Of a stretch of 64,000 nucleotides of DNA, positions 1-9,624 are shown in pieces; within the stretch, counting starts at the first letter, position 1, and every line of letters begins with the position of its first letter. Under the pieces are notes generated by a model. It was not told the origin of the DNA. It searched no databases and saw only the letters and a list, made by a program, of their open reading frames with translations. This DNA comes from Cytophagales bacterium (GTDB taxonomy: Bacteria > Bacteroidota > Bacteroidia > Cytophagales > Thermoflexibacteraceae). A program made the translations under genes and the position numbers. The stretch covers positions 88,455 through 152,454 of the forward strand of contig REAZ01000012.1 in NCBI GenBank assembly GCA_004294445.1, read 5' to 3'.

Positions 1-1294
1 ATTGCCCTAACTCATTGGCAAACTCCCAGCCATCACTTGGGATAGCCAAAGTAGTGTTATCTTGCTGCGCACCCGCCACATGATATGGTACATGATTGGT
101 CGTAGTAACATGATAAAACTGCGTGGTACAAAAATCTTCATCTGTCCAAGATTTCCCACCGTTTACGGAAACTGCACCGCCTCCGTCATTGGCTGTAACC
201 ATACGCATTGGATTATTTGGGTCTATCCACAAATCGTGGTTATCGCCATGCGGCACACGAATTTCTTGGTCAAACTTCACACCGCCATCTGTGGATTTAA
301 AAAAGTCCACATTGAGGCAATAAACCGTTTCCCTGTCAAAAGGGTCGGCATAAATTCTGGAGTAATAAAAAGCACGTTGGCGAAGTTTTCGCTCATCATT
401 GGTTTTTTTCCAAGTAGCTCCCGCATCATCAGAGCGATACACGCCGCCATCATTCGCCTCTACGATTGCCCATAGCCGCTTCGAGTCAGCAGGAGAAACC
501 GTAATGCCAATTTTGCCAAGCATACCTTCGGGCATCCCAGGGTTTTTACTTAACTCCGTCCAAGTTTCTCCCCCATTTTCCGATTTCCATAGCTTGCAGT
601 GTTCCCCACCGCCCCACATTTTCCAAGTGCGGCGATAGACCTGCCAAGTAGTTGCATATAGCACTTTGGGGTTGTTTCTATCGATAATCAAATCCGCAAT
701 TCCTGCTTTTGGGCTAACGTAAAGCACTTTTTTCCACGTATTTCCGCCATCTACCGACTTGAAAACGCCACGTTCTTCATTGTCTCCGTAGGGGTGTCCG
801 AGTGCGCCCACATACACGATATCGGGGTTAGTTGGGTGAATACGGATTCTGGAAATTGCTTGCGTTTCCTTCAAACCCAAATGTCGCCAAGTCTTGCCTC
901 CGTCCATAGTTTTGTAAACGCCATCACCTTGCGTAATGCTTCCGCGAAGTTGAGTTTCACCACCGCCAATATATACAATGTCGGGGTTGGTTTCCGCTAC
1001 TGCCACCGCCCCAATGGACGAACTGGAAATTTTCCCATCAGTAACAGCAGCCCACTCTTGCCCACCGTCAGTGGTTTTCCAAAGCCCGCCGCCCGTAGCC
1101 CCGAAGTAGTATTCGTAAGGTCTGCCAGGGCTACCAGAGCAGCCCAAAGAACGCCCGCCACGATTAGGTCCGATATTTCGCCATTTTAGTTTGTCGAAAT
1201 ATTTGGAGTCGTAAACATTGCCCGTAGGCGTAGTCTGAGCTTGCAAACTAAGTACACAAGCCCAAGAAATGAAAAACAAGAAAAAATGTTTCAT
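1..1294 (-). CDS. Exported BNR/VPS10-like beta-propeller protein (3' part outside the window)
   Basis: Reading the minus strand from the ATG at 1292-1294 gives an open frame of 431 codons that leaves the window without a stop, so the C-terminus is missing. It begins with a signal peptide (MKHFFLFFISWACVLSLQAQ). At least seven Asp-box-like units follow, with cores such as TTDGGQEW, TMDGGKTW, SVDGGNTW, SENGGETW, SDDAGATW and SVNGGKSW. This is the pattern of the Bacteroidota VPS10/sortilin-like or BNR-repeat 'glycosyl hydrolase' proteins, which are usually about 1000 residues long. The repeats fold as beta-propellers. Enzymatic activity is not established for most members and I cannot assign a substrate. 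The protein is probably periplasmic or surface-exposed. A TATCTTTG -7 box lies on the minus strand at 1344-1351. Confidence 0.8.
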   Translation of the reverse strand, partial: MKHFFLFFISWACVLSLQAQTTPTGNVYDSKYFDKLKWRNIGPNRGGRSLGCSGSPGRPYEYYFGATGGGLWKTTDGGQEWAAVTDGKISSSSIGAVAVAETNPDIVYIGGGETQLRGSITQGDGVYKTMDGGKTWRHLGLKETQAISRIRIHPTNPDIVYVGALGHPYGDNEERGVFKSVDGGNTWKKVLYVSPKAGIADLIIDRNNPKVLYATTWQVYRRTWKMWGGGEHCKLWKSENGGETWTELSKNPGMPEGMLGKIGITVSPADSKRLWAIVEANDGGVYRSDDAGATWKKTNDERKLRQRAFYYSRIYADPFDRETVYCLNVDFFKSTDGGVKFDQEIRVPHGDNHDLWIDPNNPMRMVTANDGGGAVSVNGGKSWTDEDFCTTQFYHVTTTNHVPYHVAGAQQDNTTLAIPSDGWEFANELGQ

Positions 1295-1407
1295 AAAAAA
1301 ATGTGTTTAAAAATAAGAAATAGAAACAGGTTGGAAGGCTATCCAAAGATAGTAAAGCAAATATGAAATATAAGATTAATTTTTAATCTATATCTAATCT
1401 GTTTTAA

Positions 1408-1438
1408 TTTGGAAATGTTAATTTTTTTTCTAAATTTG
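1408..1438 (+). promoter_or_regulatory. Bacteroidota-type promoter, exact consensus
   Basis: TTTG at 1408-1411, a 19-nt spacer, then TAAATTTG at 1431-1438. This is an exact fit to the Bacteroidota housekeeping consensus TTTG-N19-TAnnTTTG. It points toward the small T9SS-tail gene and predicts a 5' leader of about 235 nt before its ATG at 1679. Confidence 0.6.
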
Positions 1439-1678
1439 TATTAATAAATAGCACATTAAGATGCAGATAAACTTATAGAGTAGAATAAGCTATAAATTGT
1501 ATTATTCTAAGTATTGGTAGTATATTTCATTGAGTATTTTTGACGGTAGGGGGCAGTATCTTAAAGTTTGCTAAATACTAAGCTATTTTATTACATGGTA
1601 GCAACTCTTTGTTAAAAAGGAACGTATAGGCTAATAAACTTAATCAATAAATCGGAGCTGTTGAACCCCGTTAAAACT
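1439..1678 (+). other. Long untranslated leader, no gene seen
   Basis: About 240 AT-rich bases lie between a consensus promoter and the ATG at 1679. I see no convincing small open reading frame and no recognisable riboswitch. A purine-rich patch (gacggtagggggcag, near 1540-1555) is the only GC-richer stretch. It may simply be a long 5' UTR. Confidence 0.3.
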
Positions 1679-2113
1679 ATGACAAAACAAATACTTTTTT
1701 TCTCTCTTTTTATGAGTATATTCTACTCATCTTTCGCACTTGTTTTACCAAAGGATAAGGCTCGCAACTCTGCTTATGCACCGATGCTTGCGGCGAGTTC
1801 TTCTGCCATTTCTCATATTGTTTATTATTCTGATGATAAACTATACTCAAGCACTCAGATAGAAATTAGTAATATTTATCCAAATCCTGCAAATGACATA
1901 GTAAAGTTTAACTACACCCTGCTTGAGCCTATGCTAAAAGCGAAAATTACCATACGAAATGTATTGGGCAGTGTGATAGCTGAGGAGGAACTTTCGCACG
2001 AAACCAAACAGTTGGATATTCACGTAAACGAATACACTGCGGGTATGTATTTTTATACACTTTCCATTAATAATAAAAGCATTATTACTAAGAAATTTTT
2101 AGTAAAAAGATAA
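1679..2113 (+). CDS. Small T9SS type A sorting-domain protein
   Basis: A protein of 144 residues. The frame is open from a TTG at 1661, but the ATG at 1679 begins a clean signal peptide (MTKQILFFSLFMSIFYSSFA) and is preferred. About 40 linker residues follow, then a canonical type IX secretion C-terminal domain: it starts IYPNPANDIVKF, has the central ITIRNVLGSVI strand, and ends FLVKR. Such tails direct proteins through the outer membrane by the PorU/PorV-dependent T9SS and often lead to lipid anchoring. There is almost no room for a cargo domain, so the mature product would be a short surface peptide or a structural adaptor. The function is unknown. Confidence 0.8.
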   Translation: MTKQILFFSLFMSIFYSSFALVLPKDKARNSAYAPMLAASSSAISHIVYYSDDKLYSSTQIEISNIYPNPANDIVKFNYTLLEPMLKAKITIRNVLGSVIAEEELSHETKQLDIHVNEYTAGMYFYTLSINNKSIITKKFLVKR

Positions 2114-2125
2114 CTACGCTTTCTT

Positions 2126-3325
2126 TTATTTTGATTTGGCTAACCAATCTTCGGGGTTTAGCCTTTTTTTATTTTGCCAAACTTGAAATTGAAACGAAGG
2201 CACGCCCTCGCTGTTTGTCCCTACCATGCCTATAGTATCTCTGGCTTTGACTTTGTTGCCTATTTTTATTTTTACATTCTGTAGCTGGGCATATACTGTA
2301 AAATAATCTCCATGCTGCACCAATACCATAAAATAGTTCCCCAACATCTTGCTTACCGCAATTACTTGCCCATCATAAATAGCCCTTACATTTTCTCCTT
2401 CGCTTGTTCGGATATCCACGCCCAAGTTATCTATGGTAATATTTTCTAAAACGGGATGTCTTTGCTTACCAAACTTTGCAAGAACGCTCCCCTCTTTTAC
2501 AGGCCACATCAGCTTTCCTTTGGCTTCTGCAAAAGATTTAGAAGCAGCTATAATACTTTCTGGGGTGCGTTTTGATGTTGTTTTATCTGAAATTTCGTTT
2601 TCAACCTTATTAGCCCTACTTACTGCATCATTTACCGCTTTTTCTAATTGTTGCATTGTTTTTTTGCGGTTTTCTATTTCTATAAATAACTCTTTTTCTC
2701 TGTTTTTTAGAGAGTTTACGAGTAATAACTGCTCCCCTTTGAGTTCGCTTAGTTTGGCTTGCTGGCTTTTGTTTATCGCAAGTAATTCGGCTCTTTCTTG
2801 TTTTTGCTTTTCCAACTGTTTCTTTTGCAAAGCAAGTTCTTTTTGCTGTTTTTCTATCCTTTTTATCTGTTTTTTCCTTTCCTCATCATATTGCTTGAGG
2901 TAATTAAGGCGTGCCATGAGTTGGTTAAAGGAAGCAGATGAAAACATAAATGAAAGTTTCTCCATGCTATTTTTGGTCTTCGAGGAAAGATAAAGCATTT
3001 CGGCATACTCCTCTTTTAGCTTTTGCAGTAGTGTTGTGTTTACTTTGAGTAGGGAATCAGTAGCCAACATTTCCCTGTCTATGAGTGGTATTTCTTGCAA
3101 AATAATATTTACAAGCGTTGCTCTTTCCTCTATTTGCCGATTTATTTCGTTGAGTTTGCTTATTTTTTCTTGTTTGAATGTCAGTGTTTTTTGTAAGATT
3201 CGGTCAGCCTCCTCAATTTTTTTCTGCTGATTCTTGCGGTCATGTTCGAGGTCGTACTTGCTTTTTTGAGCAAATAAGGGTGTGGATACCACACAAAATA
3301 CTATGAGTAAATATAGTTTTTTCAT
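2126..3325 (-). CDS. EnvC/NlpD-like M23 (LytM) protein with degenerate active site
   Basis: A protein of 399 residues starting at the ATG 3323-3325 (an in-frame TTG just upstream is less likely). It has a signal peptide (MKKLYLLIVFCVVSTPLFAQ), a long Lys/Glu/Gln-rich coiled coil (about residues 25-255) and a C-terminal LytM/peptidase M23 fold (about 275-395). This is the EnvC architecture: in the family, EnvC activates amidases that split septal peptidoglycan. The usual zinc ligands are replaced: the HxxxD position reads NLGVD, the YxHL position reads YAQL, and the final HxH reads FQFQ. It is therefore probably an activator or scaffold rather than an active metallopeptidase. It is convergent with the T9SS-tail gene, with 12 nt between the stops. 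A TATATTTG -7 box lies on the minus strand at 3347-3354. Confidence 0.85.
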   Translation of the reverse strand: MKKLYLLIVFCVVSTPLFAQKSKYDLEHDRKNQQKKIEEADRILQKTLTFKQEKISKLNEINRQIEERATLVNIILQEIPLIDREMLATDSLLKVNTTLLQKLKEEYAEMLYLSSKTKNSMEKLSFMFSSASFNQLMARLNYLKQYDEERKKQIKRIEKQQKELALQKKQLEKQKQERAELLAINKSQQAKLSELKGEQLLLVNSLKNREKELFIEIENRKKTMQQLEKAVNDAVSRANKVENEISDKTTSKRTPESIIAASKSFAEAKGKLMWPVKEGSVLAKFGKQRHPVLENITIDNLGVDIRTSEGENVRAIYDGQVIAVSKMLGNYFMVLVQHGDYFTVYAQLQNVKIKIGNKVKARDTIGMVGTNSEGVPSFQFQVWQNKKRLNPEDWLAKSK

Positions 3326-3502
3326 CAATCATAAAGGGATATTGGACAAATATACTAAAAAGGATTATGTTTTTCTAAAAAGTCATTTTTTTACCATCAC
3401 AATTTTTAACATTGGCACAGTAATAAATAAGCATAATTTAAACAATTTATAGCTTTTTGCAGTATATTTATAAGCAAATTAAAATTATTTACATACAATA
3501 TC

Positions 3503-4846
3503 ATGGAGATTATTTCAGGTTTTTCTAAACTTTCCAAAAAACAAAAATTGGCGTGGCTTGCTGCTCAAATAGCTGAAAGACAGTCAGATACAAATCAGCA
3601 GGAATTTATTGCCGATTTTGAAAGCTATCAGCACAGAGACCCTAAAGTACAAAAACTTTATGATGAATTTAGCGAAAACACACTTACCAATTTTTATATG
3701 CCCTATGGCTTAGTGCCTAACGTGCTAATGAATGGGAAGTTGTATGCCATTCCTTTGGTGATAGAGGAAAGTTCGGTAGTAGCGGCGGCGGCGGGCAGTG
3801 CTAAGTTTTGGTTAGAAAGAGGGGGCTTCAAAGCAGAAGTAATAGACACCAAAAAAGTAGGGCAGGTGCATTTTCTCTGGGAGGGAGATTTCAAAAAAAT
3901 AGATGTGCTATTTGATGAATTAAGAGAACTTATGCTTGACAATACAGCCTTGATAACTGCCAATATGAGGGCAAGGGGAGGCGGAATTTTGGATATATCC
4001 TTAGTAAATATGACTGAAGTAGAGCCAAACTACTATCAGATAAAAGCTACTTTCGAAACTTGCGAATCGATGGGGGCCAATTTTATCAATACTTGCTTGG
4101 AGGAGTTTGCTCGCACGCTCAAGGACTGGGCAGCCAATAGCGAACACTTTGTAGGTAGGGAAAAAGAGCCGTTGGTTGTTATGTCTATCCTATCCAACTA
4201 TACGCCTGAGTGCTTGGTACGGGCATGGGTAGAATGTCCTGTCAATGAGTTAGGCTATTTTGAGGAGATGCCCCCTGAAATGTTTGCCTACAAATTTAGC
4301 AAGGCGATTATGATTGCTAAAAATGACCCTCACCGAGCTACTACGCACAACAAAGGGATTTTTAATGGCATAGATGCACTTACGTTGGCTACTGGCAATG
4401 ATTTTAGGGCTATAGAGGCTTGTGGACATACGTATGCATCGCGTAATGGGAAGTATCAGAGCCTCACAGACTGCAGCATAGAAAATGGTGTTTTTAAATT
4501 TTGGATAGAAATACCAATGGCAGTTGGCACTGTAGGCGGTTTGACTTCTTTGCACCCCTTAGTAAAAAAATCTTTTGAAATATTGGGGAATCCTTCCGTA
4601 AAGGAGCTAATGGAGCTAATGGCTGTGATTGGACTGGCTCAAAATTTTGGTGCATTAAAATCCCTGACCACTACAGGCATACAGAAAGGACACATGAAAA
4701 TGCACTTACTCAATATTTTAAAGCATTTTGAGGCTACAGAAAACGAAGTAAAACAAGCTGTAGAGCATTTCAAAAACAATGTGGTTTCGTTTCGGTCGGT
4801 GCGTGATTTATTAGATTTGGTTCGGATAGAGCAGCCAATAGCCTAA
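3503..4846 (+). CDS. mvaA: Hydroxymethylglutaryl-CoA reductase, class II
   Basis: A protein of 447 residues matching class II (bacterial) HMG-CoA reductase, which interconverts HMG-CoA and mevalonate with NAD(P)H. Landmarks are the substrate-binding/catalytic Glu region PLVIEESSVVAAAAGSAKFW, the ESMGANFINTC segment, the catalytic Lys region HNKGIFNGIDALTLATGND and the C-terminal His in GHMKMHL. With the GHMP kinase at 35.6 kb this supports a mevalonate route to isoprenoids, as in many Bacteroidota. The gene stands alone, divergent from the EnvC-like gene and convergent with rpoC. The start is the ATG at 3503, which gives the N-terminal helix seen in the family. Confidence 0.93.
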   Translation: MEIISGFSKLSKKQKLAWLAAQIAERQSDTNQQEFIADFESYQHRDPKVQKLYDEFSENTLTNFYMPYGLVPNVLMNGKLYAIPLVIEESSVVAAAAGSAKFWLERGGFKAEVIDTKKVGQVHFLWEGDFKKIDVLFDELRELMLDNTALITANMRARGGGILDISLVNMTEVEPNYYQIKATFETCESMGANFINTCLEEFARTLKDWAANSEHFVGREKEPLVVMSILSNYTPECLVRAWVECPVNELGYFEEMPPEMFAYKFSKAIMIAKNDPHRATTHNKGIFNGIDALTLATGNDFRAIEACGHTYASRNGKYQSLTDCSIENGVFKFWIEIPMAVGTVGGLTSLHPLVKKSFEILGNPSVKELMELMAVIGLAQNFGALKSLTTTGIQKGHMKMHLLNILKHFEATENEVKQAVEHFKNNVVSFRSVRDLLDLVRIEQPIA

Positions 4847-4870
4847 ATAATAACCTACAATCGCATAAAA

Positions 4871-4909
4871 AAAACAGCCTTCTAAGAATTTCTCTTGGAA
4901 GGCTGTTTT
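4871..4909. terminator. Bidirectional intrinsic terminator between mvaA and rpoC
   Basis: A 12-bp perfect stem (4871-4882 with 4898-4909, core AAAACAGCCTTC) closes a 15-nt loop. The minus-strand transcript is followed by a run of U, so it fits rpoC termination best. The plus strand also carries a short T tract. Confidence 0.8.
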
Positions 4910-4926
4910 CTTATGATAAAAAACCC

Positions 4927-7900
4927 TTAGTCTTGGTATTCTTTCTTCAATCTGAAGTTTTCCTTTGATTCTTTCAAAGATTCATATTCCTCTTTTGAAT
5001 ATACCTTGATAGTTTCGTAGTCCCTCATGCCTGTTCCCGCAGGTATTAAGTGTCCTACGATTACGTTTTCTTTCAGACCGAGTAAGTAATCTGTTTTTGC
5101 TCTGATAGCGGCTTCGCTAAGTACCTTCGTAGTTTCTTGGAAAGAAGCTGCCGAGAATACACTTTTCGTACCGAGAGATGCCTGAGTGATACCCTGTAGA
5201 GTAGGCTTAGAAACCGCAGGTTGTGCGTCTTTTACCTTCACCAACTTCATATCCCTACGCTTAAGGCTTGAGTTTTCATCTCTGAGCCTTCTTGCACTTA
5301 CTATCATACCCTTCTTCATAGTTTGCGACTCACCTGCATCCATTATTATCTTTTTATCCAAGATAACATCATTCGCCTCCCTGAAAGAGAATTTATCTAC
5401 TACTTGTCCTGGCAAGAACATCGTATCTCCTGGGTCTATGATTTCTACTTTCTGCATCATCTGGCGGACAATCACCTCGCAGTGCTTGTCGTTGATTTTC
5501 ACACCTTGCAAGCGATATACCTCTTGAATTTCATTTACCAAATATTCCTGAACCGCAGTAGGTCCTTTGATAGACAAGATGTCAGAAGGCGTAATAGCAC
5601 CATCAGAAAGAGCGTGTCCCGCTTTTACAAAGTCGTTTTCTTGTACCAAAATATGCTTGGAAAGAGGCACCATGTACTTCATTTTTACGCCATCTCTTGA
5701 TTCCACAAAAATCTCTCTGTTACCACGTTTGATAGCTCCATAGGTTACAACACCATCTATATCACTTACTACGGCAGGGTTTGAAGGATTACGCGCCTCA
5801 AATAATTCTGTAATACGTGGCAAACCACCCGTAATATCACGCATTTTGCTTAGGGTTCTCGGAATTTTCACCAAGATTTGCCCTGCTTTTACTTTCTGCC
5901 CGTTTTCTACTGACAAGTGCGCCCCCACAGGAATATTGCTACTAATAACGTTGCCTTGCTCATTCCTCACCATGATTACAGGGTTCTTAGTTTTATCCCT
6001 TGTTTCAATGATTACTTTCTCTCTGTAGCCCGTTTGCTCATCATATTCCTCTTGGTAGGTAATCCCTTCCTCTATCGCTTCAAATTCAATTTTACCGTCA
6101 TATTGAGAAAGAATAACGGCATTGTAAGGATCCCAATAGCAAATATTATCTCCCTTGTTTACCATTTGTCCTTCTTTTACACGCAGGAATGCGCCGTAAG
6201 GTACGTGCTGACTGATAAGCATTTGCCCATTTTCAGTGCTGATAATTTTTACCTCTGCCGTACGTGCCATAACTACGTTGAGTTTCTCTCCGTCATTATT
6301 GGTAGAAGGCACCATTTTCATTTCTTCAAACTCTACCTTGCCGCTAAATTTGGCGTTTACCGAAGAATCAACGGAAATATTAGAAGCTGCACCGCCTACG
6401 TGGAAAGTTCTCAGAGTAAGCTGCGTACCTGGCTCGCCAATAGACTGTGCCGCAATTACGCCCACAGATTCTCCAATTTGTACCATCTTGCCCGAAGCCA
6501 AGTTCCTGCCGTAGCACTTGCCGCATACCCCCTGCTTAGACTCGCAGGTAAGTACGGAGCGAATCTCTACTTGCTCTATTGAAGTTTCTTCTATCTTTTT
6601 CGCAACGTCCTCCGTAATTTCTTCACCAGAACCTACAATCAAATCGCTTGAAAGTGGGTCAAAAATATCGTGTACGGATACTCGTCCTAATATTCTTTCA
6701 GAAAGTTTCTCTATTACATCATCTTGGTCTTTCAAAGCCTCCATAGTGATGCCTCTAAGCGTGCCACAGTCGTCCTCATTAATGACTACGTCTTGTGCCA
6801 CATCTACCAAACGGCGTGTAAGATAGCCCGCATCAGCCGTTTTGAGTGCTGTATCTGCCAGACCTTTACGCGCACCGTGCGTAGAAATAAAGTATTCCAC
6901 AACGTCCAATCCTTCTTTGAAATTAGAAAGGATAGGGTTTTCAATGATTTCACCCACAGACCCTTGCAAGTTTTTCTGCGGTTTAGCCATCAGACCTCTC
7001 ATACCGCCCAACTGCCTTACCTGCTCCCTTGAGCCTCTGGCTCCTGAGTGCATCATCATATATATTGGGTTAAATCCTTGTCTGTCTTCTTCTAACTGCT
7101 TTAATAGCGTAGTTGTAATATCGTTATTTACTTTTGTCCAAACGTCAATTACTTGGTTATAACGCTCATTATCAGTGATAAGACCTCCATAATAGTTATT
7201 CCAAATAATCTCTACTTCTTGCTTGGCTTTGCCAATAAGTTCCATTTTATTCGAAGGTACTTGAACGTCAGAAAGCCCTATAGAAAGACCTCCTTTGAAC
7301 GCTGTTTGGAAACCAAGATATTTGATGTCGTCCAAGAAGTGCGCTGTTCGCTGCATACCTACTACCTTGAAGACGTGAGAAATAATGACTTGCAATTTTT
7401 TCTTAGTCAATTCCTCATTCAGATAGCCAACTTCTTTGGGAACAAACTGATTGATAATGACTCTACCTGCTACAGTTTCTATTAATCTATAGACTAATTC
7501 ACCTGTTTTTTCATCTTTGACAGTCGTTCTTACTTTGATGTAAGCGTGCTTGTCCAAGATTCCTTCGTTCATTGCTATAATCACTTCTTCGGCAGAATAG
7601 AAACTCATTCCTTCACCTTTTACCTTGTAAGTTGGCGTAGAACGGCGACCTTTTGATAGATAGTAAAGCCCCAATACCATGTCTTGCGAAGGTACGGTAA
7701 TAGGTGTGCCGTTTGCAGGGTTCAAGATATTGTGCGAAGCCAACATGAGCAAAGAAGCTTCTAAGACTGCTGCCTGACCAAGTGGAACGTGAACAGCCAT
7801 CTGGTCTCCGTCAAAGTCAGCATTGAACGCCGTACATACTAAGGGGTGAAGCTGGATAGCCTTTCCCTCGATAAGTTTCGGCTGGAAAGCCTGAATACCC

Positions 7901-9240
7901 AAGCGGTGCAAAGTAGGGGCGCGATTAAGCAGTACGGGATGCCCTTTCAACACATTTTCTAAAATATCCCAGACTACAGGAAGTTTTTTATCTACAATTT
8001 TCTTTGCAGATTTTACCGTTTTAACAATCCCTCTTTCTATTAATTTTCTGATAATAAATGGCTTGAATAGCTCTGCTGCCATGTCTTTTGGCAAGCCACA
8101 TTCATGCAACTTGAGTTCGGGACCTACCACGATAACCGAACGACCAGAATAATCTACACGCTTACCAAGTAAGTTTTGGCGGAAACGACCTTGCTTTCCT
8201 TTGAGCATATCGCTCAAAGATTTCAAAGCCCTGTTGCCATCAGCACGTACTGCATTCACCTTGCGAGAGTTATCAAACAAGGAATCTACAGCCTCTTGTA
8301 ACATTCTCTTTTCATTACGCAAGATAACTTCTGGTGCTTTGATGTCTATAAGGCGTTTCAAACGGTTATTTCTGATAATTACCCTTCTGTATAGGTCATT
8401 TAAGTCGGAAGTAGCAAAGCGACCGCCGTCCAAAGGCACTAATGGGCGTAACTCTGGCGGAATTACAGGCACCATGCGTATGACCATCCATTCGGGCTTA
8501 TTTTCTATATTTCTTGATTTAGCATTGCGGAACGCCTCTACTACTTTTAGGCGTTTGAGTGCTTCTGCCTTTCGCTGTTGAGAAGTATCATTAGATGCCA
8601 AGTCGCGCAAGTCGTAAGAAAGTTCGTCAAGATTAGTGCGTTGCAAAAGCATTTCTAAAGATTCAGCCCCCATTTTGGCGATGAATTTGTTTGGGTCTTC
8701 ATCGGGTAGCATCTGGTTTTCTCTTGGCAGTTTGTCTATGATGTCCAAATATTCATCTTCTGTCAAGAAATCCAATCTATTGATGCCATCTTTTGCCTTT
8801 ACACCGGGCTGTACTACCACGTAGCGTTCATAATAGATTACTTGGTCTAACTTTTTGGTAGGAAGTCCAAGTAAATAGCCTATTTTATTAGGCAAAGAAC
8901 GGAAATACCAAATATGCGCCACAGGAATCACCAACTGAATGTGTCCCATGCGTTCGCGTCTTACCTTTTTCTCTGTAACTTCTACACCGCACCTATCGCA
9001 GATGATGCCTTTGTAGCGAATACGTTTGTATTTGCCGCAATGACATTCCCAATCTTTTACGGGTCCGAAGATACGCTCGCAAAACAACCCGCCCATTTCA
9101 GGCTTGTAGGTACGATAGTTAATCGTTTCTGGTTGCGTTACTTCGCCGTGAGAACTCTCCAAGATGGACTCGGGAGAGGCAAGACTAATGGTAATCCTTG
9201 TAAAATCGTTACTGATTTTCTTATTCTTTTTGAAAGCCAT
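4927..9240 (-). CDS. rpoC: DNA-directed RNA polymerase subunit beta'
   Basis: A protein of 1437 residues, normal length for Bacteroidota beta'. The catalytic Mg-binding motif NADFDGDQ carries D475, D477 and D479. The N-terminal zinc ribbon is seen as CHCGKY and CDRCGVE, and the second zinc site includes [11 protein letters not shown]. The bridge-helix/trigger-loop region contains [16 protein letters not shown]. The subunit forms the active-site cleft of core RNA polymerase with beta. Unusually, rpoB is not upstream: the next gene, at 9625, is divergent and unrelated. rpoC has its own promoter (9289-9318) and terminator (4871-4909), so it appears to be a single-gene transcription unit here. 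Confidence 0.99.
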   Translation of the reverse strand: MAFKKNKKISNDFTRITISLASPESILESSHGEVTQPETINYRTYKPEMGGLFCERIFGPVKDWECHCGKYKRIRYKGIICDRCGVEVTEKKVRRERMGHIQLVIPVAHIWYFRSLPNKIGYLLGLPTKKLDQVIYYERYVVVQPGVKAKDGINRLDFLTEDEYLDIIDKLPRENQMLPDEDPNKFIAKMGAESLEMLLQRTNLDELSYDLRDLASNDTSQQRKAEALKRLKVVEAFRNAKSRNIENKPEWMVIRMVPVIPPELRPLVPLDGGRFATSDLNDLYRRVIIRNNRLKRLIDIKAPEVILRNEKRMLQEAVDSLFDNSRKVNAVRADGNRALKSLSDMLKGKQGRFRQNLLGKRVDYSGRSVIVVGPELKLHECGLPKDMAAELFKPFIIRKLIERGIVKTVKSAKKIVDKKLPVVWDILENVLKGHPVLLNRAPTLHRLGIQAFQPKLIEGKAIQLHPLVCTAFNADFDGDQMAVHVPLGQAAVLEASLLMLASHNILNPANGTPITVPSQDMVLGLYYLSKGRRSTPTYKVKGEGMSFYSAEEVIIAMNEGILDKHAYIKVRTTVKDEKTGELVYRLIETVAGRVIINQFVPKEVGYLNEELTKKKLQVIISHVFKVVGMQRTAHFLDDIKYLGFQTAFKGGLSIGLSDVQVPSNKMELIGKAKQEVEIIWNNYYGGLITDNERYNQVIDVWTKVNNDITTTLLKQLEEDRQGFNPIYMMMHSGARGSREQVRQLGGMRGLMAKPQKNLQGSVGEIIENPILSNFKEGLDVVEYFISTHGARKGLADTALKTADAGYLTRRLVDVAQDVVINEDDCGTLRGITMEALKDQDDVIEKLSERILGRVSVHDIFDPLSSDLIVGSGEEITEDVAKKIEETSIEQVEIRSVLTCESKQGVCGKCYGRNLASGKMVQIGESVGVIAAQSIGEPGTQLTLRTFHVGGAASNISVDSSVNAKFSGKVEFEEMKMVPSTNNDGEKLNVVMARTAEVKIISTENGQMLISQHVPYGAFLRVKEGQMVNKGDNICYWDPYNAVILSQYDGKIEFEAIEEGITYQEEYDEQTGYREKVIIETRDKTKNPVIMVRNEQGNVISSNIPVGAHLSVENGQKVKAGQILVKIPRTLSKMRDITGGLPRITELFEARNPSNPAVVSDIDGVVTYGAIKRGNREIFVESRDGVKMKYMVPLSKHILVQENDFVKAGHALSDGAITPSDILSIKGPTAVQEYLVNEIQEVYRLQGVKINDKHCEVIVRQMMQKVEIIDPGDTMFLPGQVVDKFSFREANDVILDKKIIMDAGESQTMKKGMIVSARRLRDENSSLKRRDMKLVKVKDAQPAVSKPTLQGITQASLGTKSVFSAASFQETTKVLSEAAIRAKTDYLLGLKENVIVGHLIPAGTGMRDYETIKVYSKEEYESLKESKENFRLKKEYQD

Positions 9241-9288
9241 TTGGGATATATATTAGATTAGAACCGTTGCTTTTTAACTTTGAACTTG

Positions 9289-9318
9289 CAAAGATAGCAT
9301 TAAAAATTATTTTTCAAA
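9289..9318 (-). promoter_or_regulatory. Promoter of rpoC
   Basis: On the minus strand, TTTG (complement of 9315-9318), an 18-nt spacer and TATCTTTG (complement of 9289-9296) fit the Bacteroidota consensus. The -7 box lies about 50 nt upstream of the rpoC ATG. It supports independent transcription of rpoC. Confidence 0.6.
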
Positions 9319-9624
9319 AATTTAATCGAATTTTTATATAATTTTTATGTTTTTTTATAAGTTTCTGCTTGATTTTTGCTAAAACATATAAATAAATGAT
9401 AATCAAATAGTTAGCTTGTTAATGTTGTTTTTTGTAAAAATAATACTTGGCTGGGGCAGAGGAATCCATTTTGAAATGTTTAAAATCGCTACAACTATGT
9501 TTTTTCGTACCCATCAACAAATTTATTTTTTTTAACAGAACATCAAATACCTTTGTTACGTAAACAATCCAAATAAGCCTACGCACACTACTCCTAAGAT
9601 TATTGAAAACTCATTCCAAAAACC
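9319..9624. other. Divergent intergenic region rpoC / 1844-residue protein
   Basis: About 300 AT-rich bases without a gene. A TACCTTTG -7 box at 9548-9555 on the plus strand probably drives the gene at 9625, but no good TTTG box stands 19 nt before it. Nothing else was recognised. Confidence 0.4.

Noticed and set aside
5186..9261. Plus-strand frames up to 221 codons opposite rpoC
   Set aside because: They are antisense shadows of rpoC, whose coding sense is certain.
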